Part shown: positions 40,633-50,293 of the stretch, one piece after another
Layout: each line of letters starts with the position of its first letter
Numbering within the stretch: position 1 is the first letter of the stretch
Assembly: GCF_008195825.1 (NCBI RefSeq)
Contig: NZ_CP043329.1
Location: forward strand, 2,976,001 to 3,040,000
DNA length: 64,000 bases
Origin: Pedobacter aquae
Lineage (GTDB): Bacteria > Bacteroidota > Bacteroidia > Sphingobacteriales > Sphingobacteriaceae
Direction: 5' to 3'
Notes under the pieces: generated by a model
Told to the model about the DNA's origin: nothing
What the model saw: only the letters and a program-made list of their open reading frames with translations
Databases searched by the model: none
Position numbers and translations under genes: made by a program

Positions 40633-40658
40633 TTTCATCACATTTCCTAAAAATTTCC

Positions 40659-40683
40659 TTTGTAGATTAAAGTTCTATATTTG
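40659..40683 (+). promoter_or_regulatory. Candidate promoter of the RNase G gene
   Basis: TATATTTG at 40676-40683 matches the -7 consensus; TTTG at 40659-40662 may be the -33 element though the spacing (13 bp) is short. Start of the gene is about 20 bp downstream. Confidence 0.4.
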
Positions 40684-40703
40684 AGCTTTCTAAAAATTAG
40701 CTA

Positions 40704-42253
40704 TTGGTAAAGGAGTTAATCATTAATTCTACCCCAATTGGGGTAACTATTGCATTACTGCAAGACAAACAACTCGTAGAATTAAACAAAGAGCAAGTCA
40801 ACAACAACTATGCTGTTGGCGATATTTATCTGGGTCGCATTAAAAAATAATGCCCGGTTTAAATGCTGCTTTTGTTGATGTTGGTTACGAGAAGGATGCC
40901 TTTTTGCATTATTTGGATCTTGGTCCACAAGTACAGACTTTGTTAAAATTAACGAAGGTGGCTCGTAATGGCAATTTTAACGATTATTTGTTATCAAATT
41001 TCAAGAAAGAAACAGATATAGATAAGTCTGGTAAAATATCTACTGTATTAACTAAAAATACACTTTTACCTGTTCAAATTGCAAAAGAGCCTATTTCTAC
41101 AAAAGGTCCTCGCTTAAGTTCAGACCTTTCTATTGCCGGAAGATTTGTTGTTTTAGTACCTTTTTCTGATGTTATTTCTATCTCTAAAAAGATAAAAAGT
41201 AATACAGAGCGTACAAGACTCAGAAAAATTGTGGAAGGTATAAAACCAAAAAACTTTGGGGTTATCATCAGAACAGTTTCTGAGAAAAAAGGAGTAACAG
41301 AAATACAAAAAGATATTTTAGACTTGGTTTCTAAGTGGGAGTCTTTCATGAAAAAACTTCCTTCAACAGAGCCATCTAAAAGAATTTTAGGCGAGATGGG
41401 TAGAGCATCAACCATCTTAAGAGATATACTAAATGCTGATTTTACTCATGTTCATGTAAATGACCCTGCTATTTACGAAGAAGTAAAATCTTATGTACAT
41501 GAGATTTCTCCGGAGATGGAGAAAATTGTAAAGCTTTACAAAGGTAAAGAACCTATTTTCGAACATTTTGGTATCGAGAAACAAATTAAAGGTTCATTTG
41601 GTAAAACGGTAAATCTTGCTGGTGGTGCTTATTTAGTGGTAGAGCATACAGAAGCGCTACATGTTATTGATGTAAACAGCGGTAACAGAACAGCCAACCC
41701 AGAAAATCAGGAAGAAAACGCTTTACAAGTTAATAAAGAAGCAGCCAAAGAAATTGCCAGACAGCTGAGGTTAAGAGATATGGGCGGCATTGTAGTCATA
41801 GATTTTATCGACATGCACAAAGCGCCAAACAGAAAAGAACTGTTTGATTTCTTGAAGGCAGAAATGAACCACGATAGAGCTAAGCATACCATCTTACCTC
41901 CTAGTAAATTTGGTCTAGTTCAAATTACTCGTCAAAGGGTAAGACCAGAAATGAATATCGTGACGAGCGAAAAATGCCCAACTTGCGATGGTACAGGAGA
42001 AATTAAAGCCAGTATTGTTTTGCTTGATGATATAGAAAGTAACCTAGACTATATTTTAAACGAACAAGCCGAGAAAGGTATCACGCTTTGTGTGCATCCA
42101 TACATAGAAGCTTTTATTAAAAAAGGTTTATTCTCTAAACAAGTGAAATGGTTCTTTAAATATAACCAATGGGTTAAGGTTAAAGCCATATCATCTTACC
42201 ATTTAACAGAATTCCATTTCTTAAGCAGTAAAGAAGAAGAAATTAAGCTTTAA
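40704..42253 (+). CDS. rng: Ribonuclease G/E family, one-base frameshift near the 5' end
   Basis: The intact frame runs from 40850 (MPGLNAAFVDVGYEKDAFLH), but that is mid-domain. Upstream DNA encodes the missing start: from TTG 40704, VKELIINSTPIGVTIALLQD through YAVGDIYLGRIKK. Adding one A to the six-A run at 40842-40847 joins the two (GRIKKIMPGLNAAF), giving about 517 residues, normal for the family. The S1 domain, catalytic acidic residues in VIDVNSGN and DFIDM, and the zinc-link Cys in CPTCDGTG are visible. Processes rRNA and mRNA. Probably not a true pseudogene. Confidence 0.93.
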
Positions 42254-42297
42254 AATTATGGCCGATATTTTGTTTATGATGCTGTAAAAACAACATC

Positions 42298-42486
42298 ATG
42301 AACATTAAAAGAACCTTCGGAACTATATTAACCATTTTAGGAATTATTGGCTTAATTTATACAGCAGTAAATGTTATACAGCAATCTGCTGATACCAGAA
42401 GCTTAATTGTAGTTGGTATATTGGGGGTTATATTTTTCTTTACCGGTATAAGTTTGGTGAGAACAACGGCTGATACTTCTAAATAA
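42298..42486 (+). CDS. Small two-helix membrane protein, 62 aa
   Basis: 62 residues with two membrane helices (FGTILTILGIIGLIYTAV and LIVVGILGVIFFFTGISLV). It begins 44 bp after RNase G on the same strand. I recall similar small two-helix membrane proteins as common in Bacteroidota. Function unknown. Confidence 0.65.
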   Translation: MNIKRTFGTILTILGIIGLIYTAVNVIQQSADTRSLIVVGILGVIFFFTGISLVRTTADTSK

Positions 42487-43539
42487 CTAAGAAATAACCT
42501 CTTTATTTATCTTTTCTTCTACCATTTCCTTTTCCTCTGAGCTTGCTTTTTCTTCCTCATTCAAATAACTTGAAGCGGGTTTAAGCGCTAAATCTATAAA
42601 CATGGGGAAATGGTCTGAGCCAGCATAAGGTAAACGTTTTATCCTATTCACCATAAATTCTTTAGAGCAAAAAATATGGTCTAGTGGAAAGCGTAAAATG
42701 TAACTCTTTGCATTAAAAGTATTAAAAAAGCCTCTTCCCTTCCTGGGGTCTAACAATTCAGAGGTTCTACAAAACAACTCTGTTGTATAACTCCAGGCAA
42801 CATCATTCAAATCTCCCATCACAATTACAGGCAATTTTTGCTCCTTAGCCCATTTTCCTATCATTAGCAATTCCTTATCTCGGGCTGTAGAGCGTGGGTT
42901 TTCTTGCGGAACAGGTGGCTCGGGGTGCACACAATATAATTGGATTCTATTTCCGTCTGCTAAAATAACTTTTACACTTATGGATGGTACATCATCCTTA
43001 ACCATAAAATGAACTTGAGCATCCTCTAAAGGTAGTTTAGAAAAGAAAATCATCCCGTAAGTATTCTCTAACGGACATAAAATCTGGTGAGGATAGTCCT
43101 TCTCGGTTTCAGCTTTTAGTTTATCTGTCCACCTTTGGTTGGCTTCCACAAAGCATAAAACATCAGGCTTAAATTGTTGAATCTGCTTAATGATGCTGTA
43201 ATCTGTATTGTCTTGTAAGACATTAAATATCAAGATACTGATATGCGATTCTTGACCTTCAAGATTGGTTTGAATTTGCTTTTTACTTACAAGAGTAAAA
43301 GGGTAAACCAAATAGAAAAGATATAGGTTATTGATAACAGATAAACCAAGAAAGGTATAATCCCATACACCATGCTGATTAAAGAAAATGATAAACGTAA
43401 AAAACAGGAATAAACTAATCAATAACTTTTGAAAGCGAGGATACTCAAACACCCTAAATATCCAGTAATCATGTCTGACAAAGGGAATAAACGAAAAAAG
43501 GATAAATAAATATCCTAAGACAAGATTAACGGTTTTCAT
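42487..43539 (-). CDS. Membrane-anchored endonuclease/exonuclease/phosphatase family protein
   Basis: 350 residues. Three N-terminal membrane segments (about 1-90) precede the EEP catalytic domain: ILIFNVLQDN, CFVEANQRW (Glu metal ligand), VMGDLNDVAWS, and SDHFPMFIDL with the general-base His. The C-terminal ~30 residues are Glu/Lys-rich. The catalytic domain faces out in the usual topology. The substrate could be a nucleic acid, a phospholipid or an inositol phosphate; not decided by sequence. Confidence 0.88.
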   Translation of the reverse strand: MKTVNLVLGYLFILFSFIPFVRHDYWIFRVFEYPRFQKLLISLFLFFTFIIFFNQHGVWDYTFLGLSVINNLYLFYLVYPFTLVSKKQIQTNLEGQESHISILIFNVLQDNTDYSIIKQIQQFKPDVLCFVEANQRWTDKLKAETEKDYPHQILCPLENTYGMIFFSKLPLEDAQVHFMVKDDVPSISVKVILADGNRIQLYCVHPEPPVPQENPRSTARDKELLMIGKWAKEQKLPVIVMGDLNDVAWSYTTELFCRTSELLDPRKGRGFFNTFNAKSYILRFPLDHIFCSKEFMVNRIKRLPYAGSDHFPMFIDLALKPASSYLNEEEKASSEEKEMVEEKINKEVIS

Positions 43540-43556
43540 AAGCAGAATAGCGTAGA

Positions 43557-43587
43557 AATAAAAAATCCTGCTGTTGAGCAGGATTAC
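43557..43587 (-). terminator. Intrinsic terminator of the NlpC/P60 gene
   Basis: Hairpin AATCCTGCT / AGCAGGATT with loop GTTG (43564-43585); plus-strand A run before it is a T run on the minus strand. It lies 9 bp after the NlpC/P60 stop. Confidence 0.75.
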
Positions 43588-43593
43588 AATATT

Positions 43594-44157
43594 TTAGTTT
43601 TGCATTTTATCTTTAATTGATTCTAGTAATCTTCCGCCTTTGTAGAAGTATCTCTGCCAGTAAGGCTCGTTTAAATTACTAATCATAACACCTTTGCTAG
43701 AAGATGCGTGGGCAAATTTATTATCACCAATATAAACACCTACATGGCTGATAGATTTACTTTTGATTTTAAAGAATACCAAATCTCCTTCTTTCAATTC
43801 AACCTTACTTATAGGGTTTACCATACTGAAGATATTTCTAGAATTGCTTCCAATCATGGTGTTAAAAGTCTTCTCGTATAACTGGAAAGCAAAACCAGAG
43901 CAGTCTACACCTTTTTGCGTATCTCCACCTAAACGGTAAGGGGTACCTAACCAATCATAAATAAATTGGTACATTTTGGTGTTTGATGTAGCAGATATAG
44001 CCACACCCATAACTTGCGAGAAAAACTGGCTTGCTAAATTATCAGGATCTGAAATTTCTTGTTTGGAAGCGCTATTTGAAGAGGTAGATTTAGAATTTTG
44101 GGCAATACTATTTAGCGAAAAACTAGCTAGGAGTATTAAAATCATGATTTTCTTCAT
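43594..44157 (-). CDS. NlpC/P60 (C40) cell-wall endopeptidase
   Basis: 187 residues with signal peptide (ends LNSIAQ). C40 cysteine peptidase core: nucleophile Cys in KGVDCSGFAFQLY, His in SHVGVYIGDN and the third site in FAHASSSKG. Cleaves peptide bonds in peptidoglycan stems. No extra wall-binding domain. Separate transcription unit with its own terminator. Confidence 0.92.
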   Translation of the reverse strand: MKKIMILILLASFSLNSIAQNSKSTSSNSASKQEISDPDNLASQFFSQVMGVAISATSNTKMYQFIYDWLGTPYRLGGDTQKGVDCSGFAFQLYEKTFNTMIGSNSRNIFSMVNPISKVELKEGDLVFFKIKSKSISHVGVYIGDNKFAHASSSKGVMISNLNEPYWQRYFYKGGRLLESIKDKMQN

Positions 44158-44388
44158 TCAAATATATTTTTTAGGGTTGAACGTTTGTCTCTAACGACCT
44201 TTACAAAATATTATTTTGCAGCGGGACAAAAGTAAGCCTTATCTACTGCCTTTCCAACAATATTACTAAACTTTTAACAATTTTTAACAATAGATATGTA
44301 AAATAGTAAAAATTACTACCTTATAGGTTTTTTATTTGTTGATATATTAATAGATTTGCTTTCCTATATTAATTAGATATAATAACGA

Positions 44389-45384
44389 ATGAGTTCAGTT
44401 GCGATAACCAAAGAAACATACCTTTACTGGTATGAATTAATGCTTCTACTAAGAAGGTTCGAAGAAAAAGCAGGGCAATTATACGGACAGCAAAAGATAA
44501 GAGGTTTTTGCCACTTATACATCGGACAAGAAGCTGTCATAGCTGGTACCATGTCTGCTACCAAAAAAGATGATAGCTTAATAACCGCTTATAGAGATCA
44601 CGCTCATCCTATTGCAAAAGGAATGTCTCCAAACGCTGCTATGGCAGAGATGTACGGAAAAGCAACAGGCTGTTCTAAAGGAAAAGGTGGTTCTATGCAC
44701 TTCTTCGATAAAGAAAATAAATTCTATGGTGGTCATGGTATTGTTGGAGGTCAAATTCCACTAGGTGCCGGACTTGCGTTTGCAGAACAATATTTAGGAA
44801 CAGATAATGTAAATGTTTGCTATATGGGCGATGGTGCTGTACGCCAAGGCTCATTAAACGAAACATTTAACATGGCTATGCTATGGAAATTACCCGTGAT
44901 ATTTGTTGTTGAGAATAATGGTTATGCTATGGGTACTTCTGTAGCAAGAACATCTAACACAACAGATATCTATAAATTAGGACTTGGTTATGAAATGCCA
45001 TGTGCTCCTGTTGATGGTATGGACCCTGTTGCAGTACATAACGCAATGGATGAAGCCGTTCAAAGAGCTAGAAGAGGCGAAGGACCAACTTTCTTAGAAA
45101 TAAGAACATACAGATATAAAGGTCACTCTATGTCTGATCCTCAGAAATACAGAACCAAAGAAGAGGTTGAAGAATACAAAGCTAAAGACCCTATTGAAGT
45201 TGTAAAAGCTAAAATTGAAAAAGAGAAGTGGGCAGACCAAGCTTGGTTTGATGACGTAGCAGCTAAAATTAAAAATCAGATAGAAGAAGCAGTAAAATTT
45301 GCTGAAGAATCTCCTTGGCCAGATCCATCAGAATTATTTACTGATGTTTATGTACAGGAAAACTATCCATTTATCAAAGACTAA
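44389..45384 (+). CDS. pdhA: Pyruvate dehydrogenase E1 component, alpha subunit
   Basis: 331 residues. Thiamin-diphosphate motif MGDGAVRQGSLNETFNMA...VENN, HIYIGQEAV-type start region (FCHLYIGQEAVIAG) and the phosphorylation-loop-like region YRYKGHSMSDPQKYR. The E1 alpha subunit with E1 beta (not in the window) decarboxylates pyruvate and loads E2. It is followed by E2 after a terminator-like hairpin, so the genes may be partly uncoupled. Confidence 0.95.
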   Translation: MSSVAITKETYLYWYELMLLLRRFEEKAGQLYGQQKIRGFCHLYIGQEAVIAGTMSATKKDDSLITAYRDHAHPIAKGMSPNAAMAEMYGKATGCSKGKGGSMHFFDKENKFYGGHGIVGGQIPLGAGLAFAEQYLGTDNVNVCYMGDGAVRQGSLNETFNMAMLWKLPVIFVVENNGYAMGTSVARTSNTTDIYKLGLGYEMPCAPVDGMDPVAVHNAMDEAVQRARRGEGPTFLEIRTYRYKGHSMSDPQKYRTKEEVEEYKAKDPIEVVKAKIEKEKWADQAWFDDVAAKIKNQIEEAVKFAEESPWPDPSELFTDVYVQENYPFIKD

Positions 45385-45390
45385 GATTTT

Positions 45391-45432
45391 ATAACCGGAT
45401 GTAGGAGCTTATCCTATATCCGGTTTCTATTT
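45391..45432 (+). terminator. Hairpin between pdhA and the E2 gene
   Basis: AACCGGATGTAGGA / TCCTATATCCGGTT (45393-45424) with a GCTTA loop and a T-rich tail. It may terminate pdhA or attenuate read-through to E2. Confidence 0.65.
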
Positions 45433-45462
45433 TTAAATAACCGTATTAATACTTAAAATATA

Positions 45463-47070
45463 ATGGCTGAAGCAATAAAAATGCCTAAAATGAGCGATAC
45501 CATGAGTGAAGGGGTATTAGCTAAATGGCATAAGAAAGTTGGTGATAAAATAAAAGCAGGTGATGTAGTTGCAGAAATTGAAACAGACAAAGCAACTATG
45601 GATTTTGAATCTTTCCAAGAAGGTACACTTCTATATATTGGTGTAGAGGAAGGTAATGCTGTTCCGGTTGATGCTCTTATTGCAATCATTGGCGAAGCTG
45701 GTGAAGATTATAAATCAGTATTAGAAGGTTCAGGAACTGCAAAAGCCGAAGAGCAAAAAGAAGAAGCTGCTGCGCCTGTAGCTGCTGACGAAGAAGATGT
45801 TGATGTTTCTGGTATACCTGCTGCTGTTATTCGTATGCCACTTTTAAGTGATACCATGACAGAAGGTGTTATCAATAAATGGAACTTTAAAGTTGGAGAC
45901 AAAGTTAAAGCTGATGATTCTTTAGCTGATGTAGAGACTGATAAAGCTACCATGGAAGTAGTAGGTTATGAAGAAGGTACACTTTTATATATTGGTGTTG
46001 AAGAAGGTAAAGCTGCCCAAGTAAATGATATTATTGCTATTGTTGGTAAAGAAGGTACAGATATACAACCTTTATTAAAAGCAGGTAAAGGTGGTGCTGC
46101 AAAGAAAGAAAAATCTGCAGAGCCAGCTCAAGTTGCTGCTGAAGCTACAACTTCTGCTCCTGTTAAAGAGGAAGCATCATCATCAGATGATAGCAGAGTT
46201 AAAGCTTCTCCTCTAGCTAAAAAAATAGCGCAAGAGAAAGGCATTAGCTTATCAGAAATTAAAGGAAGTGCTGAAGGCGGCCGTATTGTTAAAAAAGACG
46301 TAGAAGATTATAAACCAGCTGCTAAAGCAGAAGGAGCTTCAAAAGAAGCATCAGCACCGCAAGTAGTTATTCCTACTTTTGTTGGCGAAGAGAAATTTAC
46401 CGAAAAACCAATGTCGCAAATGCGTAAAGTAATTGCGAAACGTTTAGGCGAATCTTTATTCACTGCACCACACTTCTACTTAACTATCAGTATTGATATG
46501 GATGGCGCTATGGCTGCTCGTACGCAAATTAATGCAGTAGCACCAGTAAAAGTATCATTCAATGATATCGTTATCAAAGCGGTTGCGGTTGCATTAAAAC
46601 AACATCCTGCTGTAAATTCTTCTTTCAGAGGAGATAAAATACGTTTTAACGAGCATACCAATATTGGTGTTGCAATGGCTGTAGAAGATGGCTTATTGGT
46701 GCCAGTAGTGCGTTTTGCAGATGGCAAGAGCTTATCTCAAATATCTGCCGAAGTTAAAGACTATGCACAAAAAGCAAAAGCTAAGAAATTACAACCATCA
46801 GACTGGGAAGGTTCTACTTTCACGGTTTCTAACTTAGGGATGTTTGGTATAGATGAATTTACATCTATCATTAACTCTCCAGACGGGGCTATTTTATCTG
46901 TTGGAGCTATACAACAAGTTCCTGTAGTTAAAAATGGTGCGGTTGTTCCAGGAAATGTCATGAAATTAACCCTAGGTTGCGACCATAGGGTAATTGATGG
47001 CGCTACCGGAGCCGCTTTCTTACAAACATTAAAAGGTTTATTAGAAGCGCCTATTAGATTATTGGCGTAA
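45463..47070 (+). CDS. Pyruvate dehydrogenase E2 (dihydrolipoamide acetyltransferase), two lipoyl domains
   Basis: 535 residues. Two lipoyl domains: residues about 1-77 and 122-200, each with a lipoyl-Lys motif (ETDKATMDFESF and ETDKATMEVVGY). Ala/Glu-rich linkers separate these from the subunit-binding domain (about 250-286, KASPLAKKIAQEKGI) and the catalytic core with the HxxxD active site DHRVIDGA near the C-terminus. Transfers acetyl groups from E1 to CoA. Gene after E1 alpha; a terminator follows. Confidence 0.95.
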   Translation: MAEAIKMPKMSDTMSEGVLAKWHKKVGDKIKAGDVVAEIETDKATMDFESFQEGTLLYIGVEEGNAVPVDALIAIIGEAGEDYKSVLEGSGTAKAEEQKEEAAAPVAADEEDVDVSGIPAAVIRMPLLSDTMTEGVINKWNFKVGDKVKADDSLADVETDKATMEVVGYEEGTLLYIGVEEGKAAQVNDIIAIVGKEGTDIQPLLKAGKGGAAKKEKSAEPAQVAAEATTSAPVKEEASSSDDSRVKASPLAKKIAQEKGISLSEIKGSAEGGRIVKKDVEDYKPAAKAEGASKEASAPQVVIPTFVGEEKFTEKPMSQMRKVIAKRLGESLFTAPHFYLTISIDMDGAMAARTQINAVAPVKVSFNDIVIKAVAVALKQHPAVNSSFRGDKIRFNEHTNIGVAMAVEDGLLVPVVRFADGKSLSQISAEVKDYAQKAKAKKLQPSDWEGSTFTVSNLGMFGIDEFTSIINSPDGAILSVGAIQQVPVVKNGAVVPGNVMKLTLGCDHRVIDGATGAAFLQTLKGLLEAPIRLLA

Positions 47071-47091
47071 TATTTTATAGAATTTTTGCTA

Positions 47092-47131
47092 AGACCCGTT
47101 TTGTACCTACAGGTATGGAACGGGTTTTTTT
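47092..47131 (+). terminator. Intrinsic terminator of the E2 gene
   Basis: ACCCGTT (47094-47100) / AACGGGT (47119-47125) with further pairing GTACCT/AGGTAT inside, followed by seven T. It overlaps the end of the convergent hypothetical gene by 2 bp. Confidence 0.8.
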
Positions 47132-47966
47132 ATTTCATGAAAGGGGTTACAGCTTTCATCCTAATAAAAGATTCGAATTTAAACCTTCCGGTATATTTCA
47201 ATTTGTTTTCTTTATTTTGATGAAACTTAAATATTTCAAACTCATCGAATAAAACTCTTGATTCTAAGGTATTTAAAGTGATTTTACCTTTGCTGTTTTG
47301 TTTAAAAGTCATGTAAGCCTCATCTATTGATTCTAGAATATTTGCTTTTTCAATAATATATTTAGGAGTTCCTATTTTAGTTCCTTGAGTTTTCTCTCTA
47401 AGTGGTTTGATTAAATTATAGTTGAGATGTAGCAAATTATGCGTTAAAGTGTCTAAACTAAAATCTCCTGTATAAGTATCAGAGCTAAATGAAATTAAGT
47501 AATAGTTTTCTTTTACATAAACATCGTACTTATAACTATTAAAATCATTTAGAAATTTGTACGAGTCTAGTTCAAAAAGTTTATTTAATCTCCCATAAAA
47601 AGAACCATATCTTAAAAGGCTACTAAAATCATTTGTACTAAAAAAGGTGTTATTATAAAAGCTTTCCCCATTTAAATCTATAAACTTATAATTTCTATTA
47701 TGTAAGGCTTTTAATTGGAAATTTCCAATTTGGTTTATCAAAATCACAGTATCTGAATTATTTCTAATAGCCTCTGCATTAATTTTTAAATTCAGAAATT
47801 CTTTAGAGAGGTTATTATTCGTTTTAGCTTTCATCTTTTGGATTAAACTGATAACAAATTCCTTAGGGTAAACTCTTACTTCTTTTAGTGATATAGGATT
47901 TTGAGCATAAGACTTTTGATTAAAAATTATTAGAATAATAATTAAAAATGCTAAAACTTTTTTCAT
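47130..47966 (-). CDS. Hypothetical secreted protein, 278 aa
   Basis: Signal peptide (ends KSYAQ), then a mixed alpha/beta region beginning SLKEVRVYPKEFVISLIQKM. No catalytic motif and no membrane segment are seen after the signal. The opening recalls proteins that carry a CarboxypepD_reg-like domain with an extended C-terminal region, but the domain itself is absent. Convergent with pdh E2 and 48 bp downstream of another small secreted gene. Confidence 0.7.
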   Translation of the reverse strand: MKKVLAFLIIILIIFNQKSYAQNPISLKEVRVYPKEFVISLIQKMKAKTNNNLSKEFLNLKINAEAIRNNSDTVILINQIGNFQLKALHNRNYKFIDLNGESFYNNTFFSTNDFSSLLRYGSFYGRLNKLFELDSYKFLNDFNSYKYDVYVKENYYLISFSSDTYTGDFSLDTLTHNLLHLNYNLIKPLREKTQGTKIGTPKYIIEKANILESIDEAYMTFKQNSKGKITLNTLESRVLFDEFEIFKFHQNKENKLKYTGRFKFESFIRMKAVTPFMK

Positions 47967-47983
47967 TATAATAAATTAAATAT

Positions 47984-48009
47984 AAAGGTGCCTACGTATG
48001 TAGGCACTT
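47984..48009 (-). terminator. Intrinsic terminator of the small secreted gene
   Basis: Perfect GTGCCTAC / GTAGGCAC hairpin with loop GTAT (47988-48007), flanked by A-rich sequence on the plus strand, which is T-rich on the minus strand. It lies 7 bp after the stop at 48014. Confidence 0.65.
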
Positions 48010-48013
48010 CAAA

Positions 48014-48229
48014 TTAACTCAATCCAAACCAATCCCATTGACCATCTGGATTAGAATGACATTCATTCGTGTACTTGCGTAAAATTCTCAACCCAAAAAT
48101 TTTTATTTCGAAATAATCAGTACAGCCTGTTATTTCTCCTGATACTTCTTCATAACCATAAACAGAAGTTGATAAAATGGCTAATGGTAAAATAATGCCA
48201 ATTACGGCTTTTTTAGTAATTTTTAACAT
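48014..48229 (-). CDS. Small secreted hypothetical protein, 71 aa
   Basis: From ATG 48229 (the frame is open to 48271) it gives a clean signal peptide (MLKITKKAVIGIILPLAILS, ending VYGY or so) and a ~45-residue mature chain with two Cys (GCTDYF and TNECHSN), so a disulphide is possible. No family recognised. Just upstream is a long AT-rich gap. Confidence 0.6.
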   Translation of the reverse strand: MLKITKKAVIGIILPLAILSTSVYGYEEVSGEITGCTDYFEIKIFGLRILRKYTNECHSNPDGQWDWFGLS

Positions 48230-48501
48230 AAATGTAGATTTAAATTTCGCTACTCTTAACGCTTTTCGCAAGACCGCTTATGATGCTTTTACAAGTGTCA
48301 TCAATATGTTTTCACTATCATTAAATTAATAAAAATAAAATAAATATTAAAATAAAATCTAAAAAAGATAATTTTAAATCTTTAAAATAATTAATTTAAT
48401 CATAATTCAAAATTTATTTATTTTACTTAAATTAGAAATATTAACCACTCATCTTAACCAAAATTTAACATATAGCTTTATCAAAATAATTATATTGCAC
48501 T

Positions 48502-49548
48502 ATGAAATTACGCACCCTCGTATTTTTGAATGCATTGGCTGTTGGTATCTCTATCGGGATAGTAAATTATTACTTTCAGCATAGCTGGTATTACTTCAGT
48601 ATCAGTATGGGGATATCTACCTGCGTAAGTTATTTGGTTTTTTACCTCCTGATAGAAAAATACGTTTACTCTAAAATCAAAATCATTTATAAGCTTATAC
48701 ACAACTTAAAATTGGGTAAAGACCTTAAAGATGCTTTGGGTGAATATGTAAGTCCGGACCCCATAAACGATGTTGAGCAAGAAGTAAAAGAATGGGCAAG
48801 AGATAAAAAAACCGAAATAGACGATTTAAAAAAGCAGGAAAAATTTAGGAGAGAATTTCTATCAAACATTTCACATGAGTTTAAAACACCACTATTTGCT
48901 ATTGAAGGTTATGTGGATGCTTTACAGGATGGTGCTTTGGAAGACCCCGAGTTAGCTAAACAATTTTTAAATAAAGTATCTAGAAATGTTGAAAGACTTA
49001 GCTTTCTGATTAAAGATTTAAATGAAATATCTAAGCTAGAAAGTGGAGACATCCCAATCAATTACCAAAAATTTGATGTTACCATACTCATCAAAGAAGT
49101 TATGGAAGCGTTAGAGCTAAAAGCTCAGAAATATCACATCAGCCTAACTTTTAAAGAAAAATATCAACAACCCACCTTTGTAAATGCAGATAGGGAAAAA
49201 ATTAGGCAGGTTTTAGTGAATTTGATAGATAACTCCTTTAAATATGGTAAAGAATATGGTAGTACCTCTATCACCATATTTGAGATGCATGAGCAAATTT
49301 TAATAGAAATTACCGATAACGGAATTGGTATTGAGGAGAAATACCTACCACGTTTATTTGAAAGATTTTACAGAACAGACTCCAGCAGGTCAAGACAAAT
49401 TGGTGGTTCTGGCTTAGGTTTAGCTATTGTGAAGCATATTGTAGAAGCACATAACCAAACCATACATGTAAGAAGTACTACGGGCTTAGGTTCTACCTTT
49501 GGTTTTACCTTAGAAAGAGCCAAAGATTCTTTGTTACCTTTCCCATAA
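48502..49548 (+). CDS. PhoR-like sensor histidine kinase
   Basis: 348 residues. Two N-terminal membrane helices with almost no periplasmic loop (about residues 5-58), a short linker, HisKA with phospho-acceptor His in NISHEFKTPLFAIEGYVDAL, and HATPase_c (N box LVNLIDNSFKYG, G1 DNGIGIEEKY, G2 GGSGLGLAIVK). Followed on the same strand by a DUF47 protein and a phosphate transporter, so it most likely reports on phosphate status. The cognate regulator is not adjacent; it probably lies elsewhere. Confidence 0.9.
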   Translation: MKLRTLVFLNALAVGISIGIVNYYFQHSWYYFSISMGISTCVSYLVFYLLIEKYVYSKIKIIYKLIHNLKLGKDLKDALGEYVSPDPINDVEQEVKEWARDKKTEIDDLKKQEKFRREFLSNISHEFKTPLFAIEGYVDALQDGALEDPELAKQFLNKVSRNVERLSFLIKDLNEISKLESGDIPINYQKFDVTILIKEVMEALELKAQKYHISLTFKEKYQQPTFVNADREKIRQVLVNLIDNSFKYGKEYGSTSITIFEMHEQILIEITDNGIGIEEKYLPRLFERFYRTDSSRSRQIGGSGLGLAIVKHIVEAHNQTIHVRSTTGLGSTFGFTLERAKDSLLPFP

Positions 49549-49599
49549 TCTATGTTAAGTAGTAAACTAAAAATTAACAATTACTTAACATTGGGATGT

Positions 49600-49607
49600 T
49601 AGCTTTG
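49600..49607 (+). promoter_or_regulatory. Candidate -7 element of the DUF47-PiT operon
   Basis: TAGCTTTG matches TAnnTTTG and lies 22 bp before the DUF47 start. A -33 element is not clear. Confidence 0.4.
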
Positions 49608-49629
49608 TAATCTAAAGCTAATACAAGAA

Positions 49630-50268
49630 ATGAACAATATTTTTTCTTATTTCATTCCTAAAGACAGAAAGTTTTTTCCTCTTTTCGAAAAAGCAAGTGC
49701 AAACCTTATAGACATGGCTAACCAACTGGAAGGCCTAGTAAATTCTCCGGAAGCATTAAGAGAACCTTATTACAAAAGCATAGAAAATCTTGAGCATAAA
49801 GGCGATGAAATTACTCACCAAATTTATTTAGAGCTAAGCAAAACCTTTATCACTCCTTTTGATAGAGAAGATATCCATGCTTTAGCTTCTGCTTTAGATG
49901 ATATTGCAGATTATATCCATGGTTCTGCTAACAGAATGTTATTGTACAACGTTACAGAAATGACAGAGCCTATTAAGAAATTAGCTGATTTAGTGAAACA
50001 AGGTTGTGTGGATGTAGAAAAAGCGGTTAAAGAGCTTAAGAATTTAAAAAACATCCGTGTGATTACTGATTCTTGTGTAAGAATTAACAGCATAGAAAAC
50101 CAAGCAGATTACGTTTTTGACAAAGCAGTAGGAGATCTTTTTGATTATGAAGATGATGCTAAAACCATCATTAAATACAAAGAGGTTTTATCGGCATTAG
50201 AAACCGCAACAGATATGTGCGAGGATGTAGCTAATGTATTAGAATCAATCTTGGTTAAAAACGCATAA
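49630..50268 (+). CDS. DUF47/PhoU-like phosphate transport regulator
   Basis: 212 residues, mostly alpha-helical: FIPKDRKFFPLFEKASANLI, then GDEITHQIYLELSKTFITPFDREDIHALA and DDIADYIHGSANRM, typical of the PhoU-like DUF47 proteins that accompany PiT transporters. It probably moderates transporter activity. The transporter gene starts 25 bp downstream. Confidence 0.93.
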   Translation: MNNIFSYFIPKDRKFFPLFEKASANLIDMANQLEGLVNSPEALREPYYKSIENLEHKGDEITHQIYLELSKTFITPFDREDIHALASALDDIADYIHGSANRMLLYNVTEMTEPIKKLADLVKQGCVDVEKAVKELKNLKNIRVITDSCVRINSIENQADYVFDKAVGDLFDYEDDAKTIIKYKEVLSALETATDMCEDVANVLESILVKNA

Positions 50269-50293
50269 GTTTATTTATTCTTAAACAAATCTA